A stretch of 64,000 nucleotides of DNA from Periweissella cryptocerci (GTDB lineage: Bacteria; Bacillota; Bacilli; Lactobacillales; Lactobacillaceae): positions 992,001 through 1,056,000 of the forward strand of contig NZ_CP037940.1 of the NCBI RefSeq assembly GCF_004358325.1, read 5' to 3'. The position numbers were made by a program, and so were the translations under genes. Shown piece by piece: positions 43,446 to 52,388 of the stretch; within the stretch, counting starts at the first letter, position 1; each line of letters begins with the position of its first letter. The notes beneath the pieces were generated by a model. The model did not search any database, was not told the DNA's origin, and saw only the letters and a program-made list of their open reading frames with translations.

Positions 43446-43952
43446 TTAAGCGGCTGGTTCTTCGTCCTTGGCATCTGATACGGCCTTAACGGCGTATGCA
43501 AAGTTGCGGACAGGTGCTTGCAATGTAGAAAGCAACATTGACAACAAGCCATCACGTGATGGTAATGCTGCGTACTTGTTGATTTCTTCAACTGAAGCGA
43601 TAGTACCGTCGATAACACCACCCTTGATTTCAAGGGCTTCGATCTTATCGGCGTATTCCTTCAAGATACGGGCAGGTGCGATTGCGTCTTCCTTAGAAAA
43701 GGCAACTGCAGATGGGCCGTTGAAGATTTCCTTCAAATCAGAAAGGTTGGCTGCGTCAGCGGCACGAGTCAAGATTTTGTTCTTGATAACCTTCAATTCG
43801 ATTCCTTCTTCACGAAGAGATTTACGCAATGCGTTTGATTGTTCAACAGTTAAACCACGTACGTCAACAACAACAGATGATACTGCTTCAGTAAACTTAG
43901 CGGCTGTTTCTTCAACCAAACCTGCCTTAACGGCAATAGCTGATTCACTCAT
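43446..43952 (-). CDS. rplJ: 50S ribosomal protein L10
   Basis: A 168-residue protein that anchors the L7/L12 dimers to 23S rRNA. Recognisable parts are [20 protein letters not shown] and [13 protein letters not shown], with the C-terminal helix for L12 docking. The C-terminus ends in an acidic tail, KDEEPAA. It is preceded by a leader with its own promoter and attenuator-like hairpin, where L10(L12)4 usually binds to repress its own translation. Confidence 0.96.
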   Translation of the reverse strand: MSESAIAVKAGLVEETAAKFTEAVSSVVVDVRGLTVEQSNALRKSLREEGIELKVIKNKILTRAADAANLSDLKEIFNGPSAVAFSKEDAIAPARILKEYADKIEALEIKGGVIDGTIASVEEINKYAALPSRDGLLSMLLSTLQAPVRNFAYAVKAVSDAKDEEPAA

Positions 43953-43986
43953 GTATTTTTTCCTCCTTTATTTATTTTGATTTCTC

Positions 43987-44108
43987 AAAAGAAAATCCCC
44001 CGGTCAAGCAAACTTGAGCCGAGGGAATTAAAGTCGTTGTAAACTTCCTCGGCAGGATATTAAGGCAAATGCCTCCTGAGTCTTAGGTAGAAATCGTATT
44101 CAATTAAC
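43987..44108 (-). promoter_or_regulatory. L10 leader with attenuator and competing antiterminator stem
   Basis: On the minus strand, CCCTCGGCTCAAG pairs with CTTGACCGGGGG (43996-44025) and runs into ATTTTCTTTT, a terminator-like hairpin just before rplJ. Upstream GCCGAGG (44047-44053) can pair instead with CCTCGGC (44018-44024) and would open that hairpin. This layout fits the known L10 leader regulation of rplJL. Confidence 0.75.
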
Positions 44109-44114
44109 TACGTA

Positions 44115-44143
44115 ATAATATCAGGAATCCTGCGATTGGTCAA
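44115..44143 (-). promoter_or_regulatory. rplJ promoter
   Basis: Minus strand TTGACC (44138-44143), a 17-base spacer and TATTAT (44115-44120), about 165 bases before rplJ. The transcript would include the L10 leader. Confidence 0.75.
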
Positions 44144-44173
44144 CCACTAATTTAATTTAAATTAAACTAATGA

Positions 44174-44866
44174 TTACAATGAGTCAACAGCAACGTTAAC
44201 TGAAGGACCAAAAGTAGATGCGATAGATACGTGCTTCACGTAAGTTCCCTTAACGGCAGCTGGACGTGAACGAACAACAGTATCTGAGATAGTCTTCAAG
44301 TTTCCAACAAGGTTTTCAGCATCGAATGATACCTTACCAACTGGAACTGAAACATTACCATCACGGTCAGTCCGGTAAGTAACCTTACCAGCTTTTGATT
44401 CTTTAACAGCCTTAGTAACGTCCATAGTAACCGTACCAGTCTTAGGGTTTGGCATCAAACCCTTAGGACCAAGTGCACGACCAATACGACCTACTTGAGC
44501 CATCATGTCTGGCGTTGCAATAGCAACGTCAAAGTCCAACCAACCGTCTTGGATGCGCTTGATCAAGTCAGCATCACCAACGACATCAGCGCCAGCAGCT
44601 TCCGCTTCCTTAGCCTTGTCACCTTGTGCGAACACAACAACAGTTTGATCTTTACCAGTACCATTAGGTAAAACTACGGCACCACGTAATTGTTGATCAG
44701 CTTGACGAGTATCAACGTTCAAGTTGAAAGCAATTTCAACTGTAGCGTCAAAGCCCGCAAAATCAATTTCTTTAACTAATGCAACTGCTTCGTCGAGAGT
44801 GTAGTCCTTAGTTTGGTCTACCTTTTCGAGGGCAGCAACATATTTCTTACCATGTTTGTTAGCCAT
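44174..44866 (-). CDS. rplA: 50S ribosomal protein L1
   Basis: A 230-residue L1-stalk protein. The signatures [40 protein letters not shown] and [20 protein letters not shown] are typical. It binds 23S rRNA at the E-site side and also its own mRNA as an autorepressor in many bacteria. It follows rplK by 97 bases. Confidence 0.97.
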   Translation of the reverse strand: MANKHGKKYVAALEKVDQTKDYTLDEAVALVKEIDFAGFDATVEIAFNLNVDTRQADQQLRGAVVLPNGTGKDQTVVVFAQGDKAKEAEAAGADVVGDADLIKRIQDGWLDFDVAIATPDMMAQVGRIGRALGPKGLMPNPKTGTVTMDVTKAVKESKAGKVTYRTDRDGNVSVPVGKVSFDAENLVGNLKTISDTVVRSRPAAVKGTYVKHVSIASTFGPSVNVAVDSL

Positions 44867-44963
44867 TTTTAGCTATTCCTCCTTGCAAATGCGGTCAGAC
44901 GGTGTCCCCACCTCCCGCTTGATCTTACATACTTTCGTACGTGATCCGACTGTGTGTTAGCAA

Positions 44964-45389
44964 TTAGCCTTCGACAACGAAGCCCATTGAACGTGCAGTA
45001 CCTTCAACCATGCGCATTGCTGCTTCAACAGAAGCTGCGTTAAGGTCTTGCATCTTAGTTTCAGCGATTTCTTGGACTTGCGCCTTAGTAACCGTTGCAA
45101 CCTTCTTAGTGTTAGGTTCACCAGAACCCTTTTCAACACCAGCTGCCTTCTTCAAAAGAACGGCTGCTGGAGGAGTCTTAGTGATGAAGTCGAATGAACG
45201 ATCTTCGTACACTGAGATCACAACTGGAATAAGCATACCTGCTTGATCAGCAGTACGTGCGTTAAATTCCTTTGCGAACCCCATAATGTTGATACCAGCT
45301 TGACCAAGGGCAGGACCCACTGGTGGAGCTGGAGTTGCCTTAGCGGCAGGAATTTGTAACTTAACAACTGTTACGACTTTTTTAGCCAC
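44964..45389 (-). CDS. rplK: 50S ribosomal protein L11
   Basis: A 141-residue protein of the GTPase-associated centre. The N-terminal domain reads [20 protein letters not shown] and continues [13 protein letters not shown]; the C-terminal RNA-binding domain ends [12 protein letters not shown]. It has its own promoter because a MATE gene lies between it and nusG. Confidence 0.97.
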   Translation of the reverse strand: MAKKVVTVVKLQIPAAKATPAPPVGPALGQAGINIMGFAKEFNARTADQAGMLIPVVISVYEDRSFDFITKTPPAAVLLKKAAGVEKGSGEPNTKKVATVTKAQVQEIAETKMQDLNAASVEAAMRMVEGTARSMGFVVEG

Positions 45390-45475
45390 GATACATTACC
45401 TCCGTTTCGTGTTGTGGTATGAATGGAGATAAGATTTCTCCTCCCACATATGCCCCATTTGAAGCATACTTGAGT

Positions 45476-45520
45476 ATAATAGCACCAAAGGCGACTAAGT
45501 ACAAGAACTTAGCCGCCTTT
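45476..45520 (-). promoter_or_regulatory. rplKA promoter overlapping the MATE gene terminator
   Basis: Minus strand TTGTAC (45499-45504), a 17-base spacer and TATTAT (45476-45481). The -35 lies in the loop and stem of a hairpin AAAGGCGGCTAAGT/ACTTAGTCGCCTTT (45486-45520) that would end the MATE transcript. Termination and initiation signals thus share bases. Confidence 0.7.
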
Positions 45521-45593
45521 TGCGTAAAAAATATTCATTTGCTTTGTCTCAACGCCTGACTCTGCGCTCAGAATCATCATTTGTGACTGGAGT

Positions 45594-46970
45594 TTAGCTT
45601 TCTACTGTAGCCTTGGAGTCGCGATAATCTTCCATCCCCTGTAACGTCTTCATTTCACGCATCAAACGCACATATGGAATTCCCATCACCAGCACAGAAG
45701 CCGTCCATGATAACGGATTCGAGAGCATTGCCCCAAAGTAGCCCAAGATTGGTACTAAGAACAAGCCACCAAACGTCCGGGCAATTAATTCACCAACCCC
45801 TGAAGCAGTCGGCACGATACTGTTCCCTGTTCCTTGTAAAACATTGCGCCAAATGAACAAAATCGCTAACAAGGCATACGTGACCCCAACAACGTTGAAG
45901 TACGTTTGCGCCATCGTCGAGATTTGCGCGTTCCCACCATTTTCAATAAATAGGCTGACCAAGTGATCGGCGAAGAAAATTTCCAACGCCCCAATAACAA
46001 ATGAAATTAGAATTACGACCACCGTAATCTGTTTGGCACCAGTAATAATCCGGCTAAATTTACGGGCACCGTAGTTTTGGGCGGTATACGTCGCCATTGC
46101 CGTCCCAAATGACAAGAAAATCAACACGGCAAATTGGTCAATTTTCGAGGCAGCGGTCGTTGCGGCCACGGCATCGGTACCTAACTCGTTAATCGCCATT
46201 TGTAAGATGACCGAACCAATCGCAATGATTGATGATTGGAGAGCAACTGGATAACCGACTCGGACGTGTTCCCAAATCCGACTACCAACCATTTTAAAGT
46301 CCGCCCACTTAATTGCCAAAACTGGTAGGTGCTTAGGAATCCAAGCAATTAACAATACGGCTGAGACGATTTGTGAAATAACCGTCGCATACCCAGCTCC
46401 TTCGACCCCCATGTGAAAGACCAGGATAAACCAGAGTTCTAAGATTACGTTGAGGACTTGGCCGACCACTAAGAAAATCAGCGGCGTGCGCGAGTCACCG
46501 ACTGCCCGGTAGACATTGGCCAACAAATTGTACGCCATTTGGGCAAACGTCCCCGCAAAAATAATATAAATAAACAAATAAGCATCTTCATAAATATCGG
46601 CAGGAGTGCGCATAACATGCAAAATATTTGGTAAAAATTTTAACGCTAAAATCGTCACAAATATCGACGTAATCAAACTAATCACAATCCCCATCGCAAA
46701 ACTCTTTTTGACCCCATCTAAATCTTTGGCCCCAAATTTTTGCGCGGTAATAATAGCTAACCCAACGGTCAAACCGTTAGCAAATCCTAAAACTAAAAAT
46801 TGCAGGGCACCCGTCAAGCCAACGGCGGCCAAGGGTTTCACCCCTAACGTCTGGCCAACAATTAAAGTGTCCGAGAAACTGTACATTTGCTGAAAGAAAT
46901 TCCCAATGAGTAACGGAATCGAAAACAGCATAATCTTTTTTAATGGTGAGCCGGTTGTTAAATCAATCAT
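45594..46970 (-). CDS. MATE family multidrug efflux transporter
   Basis: A 458-residue membrane protein with about twelve hydrophobic segments in two related halves. The start GSPLKKIMLFSIPLLIGNFF and QQMYSFSDTLIVGQTLGVKP is typical of the MatE fold (DinF/NorM-like), with the second half beginning near VGYPVALQSSIIAIGS. It would export cationic drugs or metabolites using an ion gradient. It sits between nusG and rplK, where most Firmicutes have no gene, and ends in its own terminator. Confidence 0.9.
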   Translation of the reverse strand: MIDLTTGSPLKKIMLFSIPLLIGNFFQQMYSFSDTLIVGQTLGVKPLAAVGLTGALQFLVLGFANGLTVGLAIITAQKFGAKDLDGVKKSFAMGIVISLITSIFVTILALKFLPNILHVMRTPADIYEDAYLFIYIIFAGTFAQMAYNLLANVYRAVGDSRTPLIFLVVGQVLNVILELWFILVFHMGVEGAGYATVISQIVSAVLLIAWIPKHLPVLAIKWADFKMVGSRIWEHVRVGYPVALQSSIIAIGSVILQMAINELGTDAVAATTAASKIDQFAVLIFLSFGTAMATYTAQNYGARKFSRIITGAKQITVVVILISFVIGALEIFFADHLVSLFIENGGNAQISTMAQTYFNVVGVTYALLAILFIWRNVLQGTGNSIVPTASGVGELIARTFGGLFLVPILGYFGAMLSNPLSWTASVLVMGIPYVRLMREMKTLQGMEDYRDSKATVES

Positions 46971-47058
46971 TCATATCGCTCCCTGTTTTGTAGAAAAAAG
47001 GACCTTGACCATCAGCTCAGTCAAAGCCCTTCATTTATATTTACAATAATTCTAAAAC

Positions 47059-47613
47059 TTAAAACGTTTCAACCTTATCAACATCATCGTATGACATTTC
47101 GGTAGGTGTTTCACGTCCGAAGACTTCAACCGTCACGTTCAACAATTGCTTTTCATCGTCGGCAGAGGTAACAACCCCTTCCATACCAGCAAATGGTCCG
47201 GCCACAATCTTAACGGTTTCGCCTTCAGCAATTTCGATTTTTTCTTCACGGCGTGCAGAAATTCCCATCCGGCTCATCAAGTTATCAACTTCTTCAGGCA
47301 AGAGTGGTGTTGGCTTTGAACCACCACCGTGGGAACCAACGAACCCAGTCACACCAGGCGTGTTCCGCACAACGAACCAAGCTTCATCACTCATCACCAT
47401 TTCAACCAAGGCGTAACCTGGGAAATCATTTTCGATGACTGTTTTTTCTTCACCATCTTTAACAGTTGTCACTTCGTTTTCAGGCACGACAACGCGGAAG
47501 ATGTAATCTGTCATGTTCATTGTTTCAATCCGTGATTCAAGGTTTGCTTTAACCTTGTTTTCGTAACCTGAATAAGTGTGCAACACGTACCATTGTTTTT
47601 CGATCGAATCCAT
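47059..47613 (-). CDS. nusG: Transcription termination/antitermination factor NusG
   Basis: A 184-residue protein. The NGN domain starts KQWYVLHTYSGYENKVKANL and contains FPGYALVEMVMSDEAWFVVR and NTPGVTGFVG. The KOW domain is VKIVAGPFAGMEGVV. It binds RNA polymerase and modulates pausing and termination. The ATG at 47613 follows AAGGGAG and gives the normal length. A terminator stands between secE and nusG, so nusG seems to be transcribed separately. Confidence 0.95.
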   Translation of the reverse strand: MDSIEKQWYVLHTYSGYENKVKANLESRIETMNMTDYIFRVVVPENEVTTVKDGEEKTVIENDFPGYALVEMVMSDEAWFVVRNTPGVTGFVGSHGGGSKPTPLLPEEVDNLMSRMGISARREEKIEIAEGETVKIVAGPFAGMEGVVTSADDEKQLLNVTVEVFGRETPTEMSYDDVDKVETF

Positions 47614-47731
47614 TGTGTTCTCCCTTGTCTGATGTTTCAATGTGATTAAATATTTAAATTGGCGCTTGTTGGTGCACTGCATGTAATGCTTGAGTTGCTG
47701 GGTTCGCAGTTACCAAGCGTGCCAAATGTAA

Positions 47732-47760
47732 CAAAAAAAACCTCGTAGCCACGAAGTTTT
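47732..47760 (-). terminator. Terminator between secE and nusG
   Basis: Minus strand AACTTCGT and ACGAGGTT form a stem with a four-base loop, followed by eight T. Confidence 0.8.
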
Positions 47761-47811
47761 CCCAAACACTAGTCTAATTATAGCAAACTAGGCGCTTAAC
47801 GCAAATTATTT

Positions 47812-47982
47812 TTACTTAGAAAGTAAAGTAATTCCACCTTGAGCCAACCAGTCAATTGCACCTAAGAAAAGGGCAAAAAAGATTGAAGTGCCAATAACCG
47901 TGATTGAATCTTTACGGTTTTGCTTAGCGGTTGGCCAAGTGACAATCTTCATTTCTGCGATAACACTCTTTAAAAATTTCAT
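47812..47982 (-). CDS. secE: Preprotein translocase subunit SecE
   Basis: A 56-residue protein. It reads MKFLKSVIAEMKIVTWPTAK at the start, the conserved SecE amphipathic region with the WPT motif, then one membrane helix (about residues 26-47: VIGTSIFFALFLGAIDW). It clamps SecY in the translocon. The frame was found by translating the minus strand between rpmG and nusG. Length and order are normal for Gram-positive bacteria. Confidence 0.95.
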   Translation of the reverse strand: MKFLKSVIAEMKIVTWPTAKQNRKDSITVIGTSIFFALFLGAIDWLAQGGITLLSK

Positions 47983-48007
47983 CTATCTACTCCATCGTTG
48001 TAATATC

Positions 48008-48157
48008 TTAACGAGTTTCGCGGTGCAACGTGTGTTGTCCACAAAACTTACAAAATTTCTTAACTTCTAAACGTTCTGTTCGGTTAGGATTCGCAGCGAT
48101 TGTGTAGTTACGTGAACCACAGACACTACAAGCTAACGCGATTTTTCTTTGGGCCAT
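48008..48157 (-). CDS. rpmG: 50S ribosomal protein L33
   Basis: A 49-residue zinc-ribbon protein: [10 protein letters not shown] near residue 10 and CKFCGQHT near residue 36 form the four-Cys (C+) type that binds zinc. GGAGG lies before the ATG. It precedes secE by 25 bases, the usual arrangement. Confidence 0.95.
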   Translation of the reverse strand: MAQRKIALACSVCGSRNYTIAANPNRTERLEVKKFCKFCGQHTLHRETR

Positions 48158-48295
48158 CTGGCAAACCTCCTAAATGATTCTTAAATTACTGACTAAAGGA
48201 TTCTACTTGGGCCGGCAACCCGGCACCGCATAAAAAACTTTACTTGGAGTCACAGTGACCCTGCCCTGTAAATGAATTCTTATTCTAGATTACCA

Positions 48296-48880
48296 TTATT
48301 TGAGATACTGTTCAAGCTTTTTCCTGACCCGAGTTCGCGCCCGACTCATCTGCATCAGGGTTTTCTGGTCATTATTTGCACTTTCTCGCCCACTCAAAAT
48401 ATCATGATACGCTGTCCGTTCCAGTTCACTATTCAAGCAATAGCCAAATTCCGTCAACGTTTCACGGAGCTCAAGTAAGTTATCAGCCTGATATAAATTA
48501 CTATAAAATACCCGTTTTTGTAGATATTCATGGTCATGCTCAGCATCTAACAACTCACAATTTTCACGGTAAAAAATGGCCTTTTGGGTTTGCTGGTGGC
48601 GCCAATGATCTAACAACCGATGTTGCAGCATCCGTTTGAGATACGCCCCAAACGTTTGCCGATACCCAACCGCTTTAAATTTTTGCAAGCAATCAAACAA
48701 GCCCAAACGCATTTCTTGTTGCAATTCATCCACAGTAAAATTCAAATTATAAAACTTTTTGTGCAACCGATAAAATAGCGGTTTAAAACGATTACACAAC
48801 TCGACAAATCCCAGCTCATCATGCTCATGTTGCAGAGCAATGACCAATGTTGTCGTATCCATTTGTTCAAAATCCAGCAT
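48296..48880 (-). CDS. sigH: Sigma-70 family sigma factor (SigH/ComX-like)
   Basis: A protein of about 194 residues with region 2 (VDELQQEMRLGLFDCLQKFK, then FGAYLKRMLQHRLLDHWR) and a C-terminal region 4-like segment (ALSGRESANNDQKTL style helix-turn-helix ending RTRVRKKLEQYLK). Its position just upstream of rpmG-secE-nusG is that of SigH, which in lactobacilli drives competence-type DNA uptake genes. The ATG at 48880 is chosen because GGAGG lies nine bases before it; an ATG six bases upstream is too close. Function in competence is inferred from position and family. Confidence 0.85.
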   Translation of the reverse strand: MLDFEQMDTTTLVIALQHEHDELGFVELCNRFKPLFYRLHKKFYNLNFTVDELQQEMRLGLFDCLQKFKAVGYRQTFGAYLKRMLQHRLLDHWRHQQTQKAIFYRENCELLDAEHDHEYLQKRVFYSNLYQADNLLELRETLTEFGYCLNSELERTAYHDILSGRESANNDQKTLMQMSRARTRVRKKLEQYLK

Positions 48881-49030
48881 CCCCATATTCCTCCATCGTT
48901 CGTTAGCTTCAGTACATTCAGCATCGTGTGCGAAACAGTTAACTAACGCGCACGCCTTTCTGAACTTACAATAACGGACAATTTCGTTGTCAAAAATCAA
49001 ACATTCATTTACAAAACGCGAACAAAATAT

Positions 49031-49073
49031 AAAAAAACACCGCGCACCTGTCAGCTGACAAGTAAGCGGTGTT
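49031..49073 (-). terminator. Terminator after rlmB
   Basis: Minus strand AACACCGC pairs with GCGGTGTT, extended by TGTCAGCTGACA in the upper stem, and is followed by seven T. It separates the cysS-mrnC-rlmB unit from sigH. Confidence 0.85.
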
Positions 49074-49122
49074 CGTATTATAAATTAGCTTATTAAGCAA
49101 ATATTTTATTAGTTATACCGGC

Positions 49123-50028
49123 TTAAAATGGGTGACGCGTTGAGAAACCTTGGTAAATTAACAATGAAGCAGCTACTGAGGCATTCAATGATTGTACGTG
49201 ACCGATCATTGGGATCGTCAACATTTCATCAACTGACTTTTTCAAAAGTTGTGAAACACCCTTACCTTCATTGCCGATGATCAATGCAACTGGGCCTTTA
49301 GCGTCCCACTTACGGTAATCAGTTCCGTTCATGTCGGTGCCAAAAATCCAGAGACCCTTTTTCTTCAAGTCTTCCACCGCCGCAACAAGGTTCGTAACAC
49401 GGGCCACTGGGACGTGTTCAATTGCACCCGTTGAAGTCTTCGCAACGGTCGCCGTTAATTGCACTGCGCGGCGCTTTGGAATGATAATTCCGTGCACCCC
49501 AGCTGCATCAGCGGTCCGCATGATTGAACCCAAGTTGTGGGGATCTTCAATTGAATCAAGAATCAAGAAGAATGGGGCTTCGTCTTTAGCCGCTGCGGCT
49601 GCAAACATGTCATCAATTGAAGCATACTTGAATGCTGCCACTGACAAGACTACCCCTTGGTGATTTTGATTATCACTCAAATCATCCAATTTACTCTTGG
49701 GCGCTGATTGGATAACCAAACCTTTTTCCTTCGCCAAGTCCATGATTTCTTTCATGGCATCCGCGCGCATTCCTTCTTGTAACCAAACTTTATTAATTTC
49801 TTGGTCTGATTTCAAAGCTTCGATAGCGGGGTGGCGACCAATGACAAAGTCACCCAATGGTGCAGGCACACCACTTTCATCACGAACTGGCCGATCAGTA
49901 CGCAACTTAGCATCGCGCCGGGGGCGGTCATCGCGTTTCGCCCGATCAGTCCGAGGCTTGTCATCACGCTTTGGACGACGTGGTTTGTTATCGCGATTTC
50001 CGCGTGGCTTTTCGTAATTACTTGGCAT
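49123..50028 (-). CDS. rlmB: 23S rRNA (guanosine-2'-O-)-methyltransferase RlmB
   Basis: A 301-residue SPOUT methyltransferase with a trefoil-knot AdoMet site. Motifs are [20 protein letters not shown] (motif 1), [11 protein letters not shown] (motif 2) and [12 protein letters not shown] (motif 3). It methylates G2251 of 23S rRNA in the family. The first 45 residues form an unusual low-complexity extension of K, R, D and P ([19 protein letters not shown]), possibly RNA-binding. It overlaps mrnC by 11 bases. Confidence 0.92.
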   Translation of the reverse strand: MPSNYEKPRGNRDNKPRRPKRDDKPRTDRAKRDDRPRRDAKLRTDRPVRDESGVPAPLGDFVIGRHPAIEALKSDQEINKVWLQEGMRADAMKEIMDLAKEKGLVIQSAPKSKLDDLSDNQNHQGVVLSVAAFKYASIDDMFAAAAAKDEAPFFLILDSIEDPHNLGSIMRTADAAGVHGIIIPKRRAVQLTATVAKTSTGAIEHVPVARVTNLVAAVEDLKKKGLWIFGTDMNGTDYRKWDAKGPVALIIGNEGKGVSQLLKKSVDEMLTIPMIGHVQSLNASVAASLLIYQGFSTRHPF

Positions 50029-50431
50029 TATTTAATGTCCTTCCTGCTTCAACTTGTTCAATACACCAATTAGCTAAAAAATTCAGTCGATCTTCTTGCC
50101 GACTTAAATAGAGATAGCCAAACAAAGCTTCAATTCCAGTTGAGGTCCGATAAGTGACCACATCAGTGTTTTTGGCACCAGTGTGTGACTTAGCATTCCG
50201 ACCACGACGGAAATAATTTTGTTCTTCTTCACTTAAAATATCATCTGCTTCCATCAAAGCATACAACGCTGCGTGCGCCTTGGCTGACACATAGCGGGTT
50301 GCCGTGTGGTGCAAGTGGGTTGGTTTGACCATCCCCTTATCCAGCAAATGTTCACGGACGAACACTTCATAGATTGCATCACCCATATAAGCTAACGCAA
50401 TCCCATTCATTTGTTTATAATCAGCTGTCAT
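50018..50431 (-). CDS. mrnC: Mini-ribonuclease 3
   Basis: A 137-residue RNase III domain without a dsRNA-binding domain. Active-site residues lie in [19 protein letters not shown] and in [18 protein letters not shown]. It matures the ends of 23S rRNA. It lies between cysS and rlmB and overlaps rlmB, as in most Firmicutes. Confidence 0.94.
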   Translation of the reverse strand: MTADYKQMNGIALAYMGDAIYEVFVREHLLDKGMVKPTHLHHTATRYVSAKAHAALYALMEADDILSEEEQNYFRRGRNAKSHTGAKNTDVVTYRTSTGIEALFGYLYLSRQEDRLNFLANWCIEQVEAGRTLNNAK

Positions 50432-50473
50432 TCATTACTTCTTTCTACTTCGCTACAAAATACTCATTAATAA

Positions 50474-51886
50474 TTATTCACGGTGCCAGCGGGTACCTGC
50501 AGCTGTGTCTTCAACAACAATCCCGCTGGTGCGCAATTGTTCGCGAATTTCATCAGCACGTTGGTAATTTTTAGTTGCCTTGGCAGCATCGCGTTCGGCA
50601 ATTAATTCGTCAATTGAGGCATCTGATTCAACTTCCGTAGGTGCAACTTCAACCCCAAGCACCTTTAACATTGCGGCAAATTCTTGCAACGCTACTTGCG
50701 CTGAAGGTGCTGAAACTTGGGTTGCTTCTGCAGTGACATTCAAGACCGTCGCAAAATCAGCAATCGCACTCATCGCATTGGCAACATTAAAGTCATCATC
50801 CATCGCTTCAATAAATGCCATCTTGTGGGTTTCTACCGCTTGGTCAAGTTCAACGTCATTGACTTCCATCCCTGATTTAATCCGGAATTCCAGGTTACGG
50901 TAGGCTGTTTCCAAACGCTTCAAAATATTTTCAGCATCTTGTAACGCTGTGTGGGTATAGGCGATTGGGCGCCGGTATTGCGTTGTCGCCATCATCAAAC
51001 GGAGTACTTGTGGATCAACTTCTTTGATAATGTCGTGGACTGTGACAAAATTTCCCAGTGATTTTGACATTTTTTCGTTATCATCACCAACAGTCACAAA
51101 ACCATTGTGCAACCAGTAGTTCGCAAAGGTTTGACCAGTGTGGGCTTCTGATTGGGCGATTTCATTAGTATGGTGTGGGAATGCTAAATCTTGGCCACCA
51201 CCATGAATATCAATCGTGTTGCCTAGGTATTTGGTCGCCATTACTGAACATTCGATGTGCCAGCCCGGACGTCCAGGTCCCCATGGTGAATCCCACGTAA
51301 TTGCAATTTCAGGATCAGCACCCTTCCAAACCGCAAAATCAACGGGATCTTCCTTGCGTGCGAGTTCGCCATCATCAATCCGGTCAGAAGCACCAGTTTC
51401 CAAATCATCAAGACTTTGGTGCGCTAAATGGCCGTAATTGGGGAACTTACGCGCCCGAAAATAAACATCGCCAGCAGATTCATAAGCAAAGCCTTTAGCT
51501 ACCAAATCTTTAACAAATTCAATAATATCTTGAATGTGATCAGTGGCTAATGGCCGCACCGTGGCATCCTTAATGTTCAACGGCGCCGTATCTTCATGGA
51601 ACGCTTTTTCAAAACGCGTTGATAATTCCTTTTCAGAAATTCCTTCCGCCTTCGCAGCTTTGATGATTTTGTCATCAACATCTGTAAAGTTAGAAACATA
51701 ATTCACTTTGTAGCCAGTATATTCAAAATACCGACGAATTGTATCAAAGGCAATCGCTGAACGCGCATTCCCAATGTGGATGTAGTTGTAGACGGTTGGT
51801 CCACAAACGTACATGTTCACAATTCCTTCGGTGATGGGGTGAAAGTCTTCTTTCTCCCGAGTCATGGTATTAAAGACGCGTAACAT
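50474..51886 (-). CDS. cysS: Cysteinyl-tRNA synthetase
   Basis: A 470-residue class I synthetase. Signatures: VNMYVCGPTVYNYIHIGNAR with the HIGN motif and a zinc Cys, WHIECSVMATKYLG, and the KMSKSLGN loop. The start at 51886 (MLRVFNTMTREKE) follows AAGGAG; the longer frame is rejected for lack of a ribosome binding site. No T-box is visible upstream. It leads the cysS-mrnC-rlmB unit. Confidence 0.96.
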   Translation of the reverse strand: MLRVFNTMTREKEDFHPITEGIVNMYVCGPTVYNYIHIGNARSAIAFDTIRRYFEYTGYKVNYVSNFTDVDDKIIKAAKAEGISEKELSTRFEKAFHEDTAPLNIKDATVRPLATDHIQDIIEFVKDLVAKGFAYESAGDVYFRARKFPNYGHLAHQSLDDLETGASDRIDDGELARKEDPVDFAVWKGADPEIAITWDSPWGPGRPGWHIECSVMATKYLGNTIDIHGGGQDLAFPHHTNEIAQSEAHTGQTFANYWLHNGFVTVGDDNEKMSKSLGNFVTVHDIIKEVDPQVLRLMMATTQYRRPIAYTHTALQDAENILKRLETAYRNLEFRIKSGMEVNDVELDQAVETHKMAFIEAMDDDFNVANAMSAIADFATVLNVTAEATQVSAPSAQVALQEFAAMLKVLGVEVAPTEVESDASIDELIAERDAAKATKNYQRADEIREQLRTSGIVVEDTAAGTRWHRE

Positions 51887-51977
51887 CACTATCTCCTTAA
51901 TCATTTTTGACGTGTGTGACAATCCAATAGTTGTCATCATAGATACCCTAATAATATCACACAATCAGTCATTCACG

Positions 51978-52005
51978 AAAAAAAGTAACCCCTCGCTGAG
52001 TTACT
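51978..52005 (-). terminator. Terminator between the LRR protein gene region and cysS
   Basis: Minus strand AGTAAC pairs with GTTACT, extended by C/G pairs, then seven T. Confidence 0.7.
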
Positions 52006-52017
52006 TCTAAAAGTTGT

Positions 52018-52378
52018 GACTAAATTTTTTCTAGCGTGGAATTTGGATGTGTGTCTCAGATTGATTCCCACTACGAGGCTGGAACCAGTCTGGACACCGT
52101 GATGGAAGACAAGCATTTGAAGCCACAGTGCGGTCTTCAAATGTTTGCGAAGCTTGGCTCGCTAACGCGGTAACCATCTTCACAAATCCATAATCAGTAA
52201 CGAAACCCGTTACTGATTATGCCATCACGGTGCGAGCTAAAGTCCAGCCTGTTTCCAGCCTCTTCGTTAGTTTGAGCAGGCAATCTGACTAGTAATCCTT
52301 GTCGCTGCAAGTTTAGCGGTAATCAATAATTTCACGCTTATCTAGCGGCGTGACTTTATTCAATCCCACGCCAAACTA
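52018..52378 (-). repeat. Structured dispersed repeat, subfamily A copy 3
   Basis: Left end GACTAAATTTTTTCTAGCGTG is close to copy 1. The core 52075-52262 is identical in structure to copies 1 and 2 and differs by only a few bases. The right end carries CCCACGCCAAACTAATG and is more worn, with a local rearrangement after TTTCACGC. It fills the gap between the LRR protein gene and the cysS terminator. Confidence 0.85.
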
Positions 52379-52388
52379 ATGTACCTAA

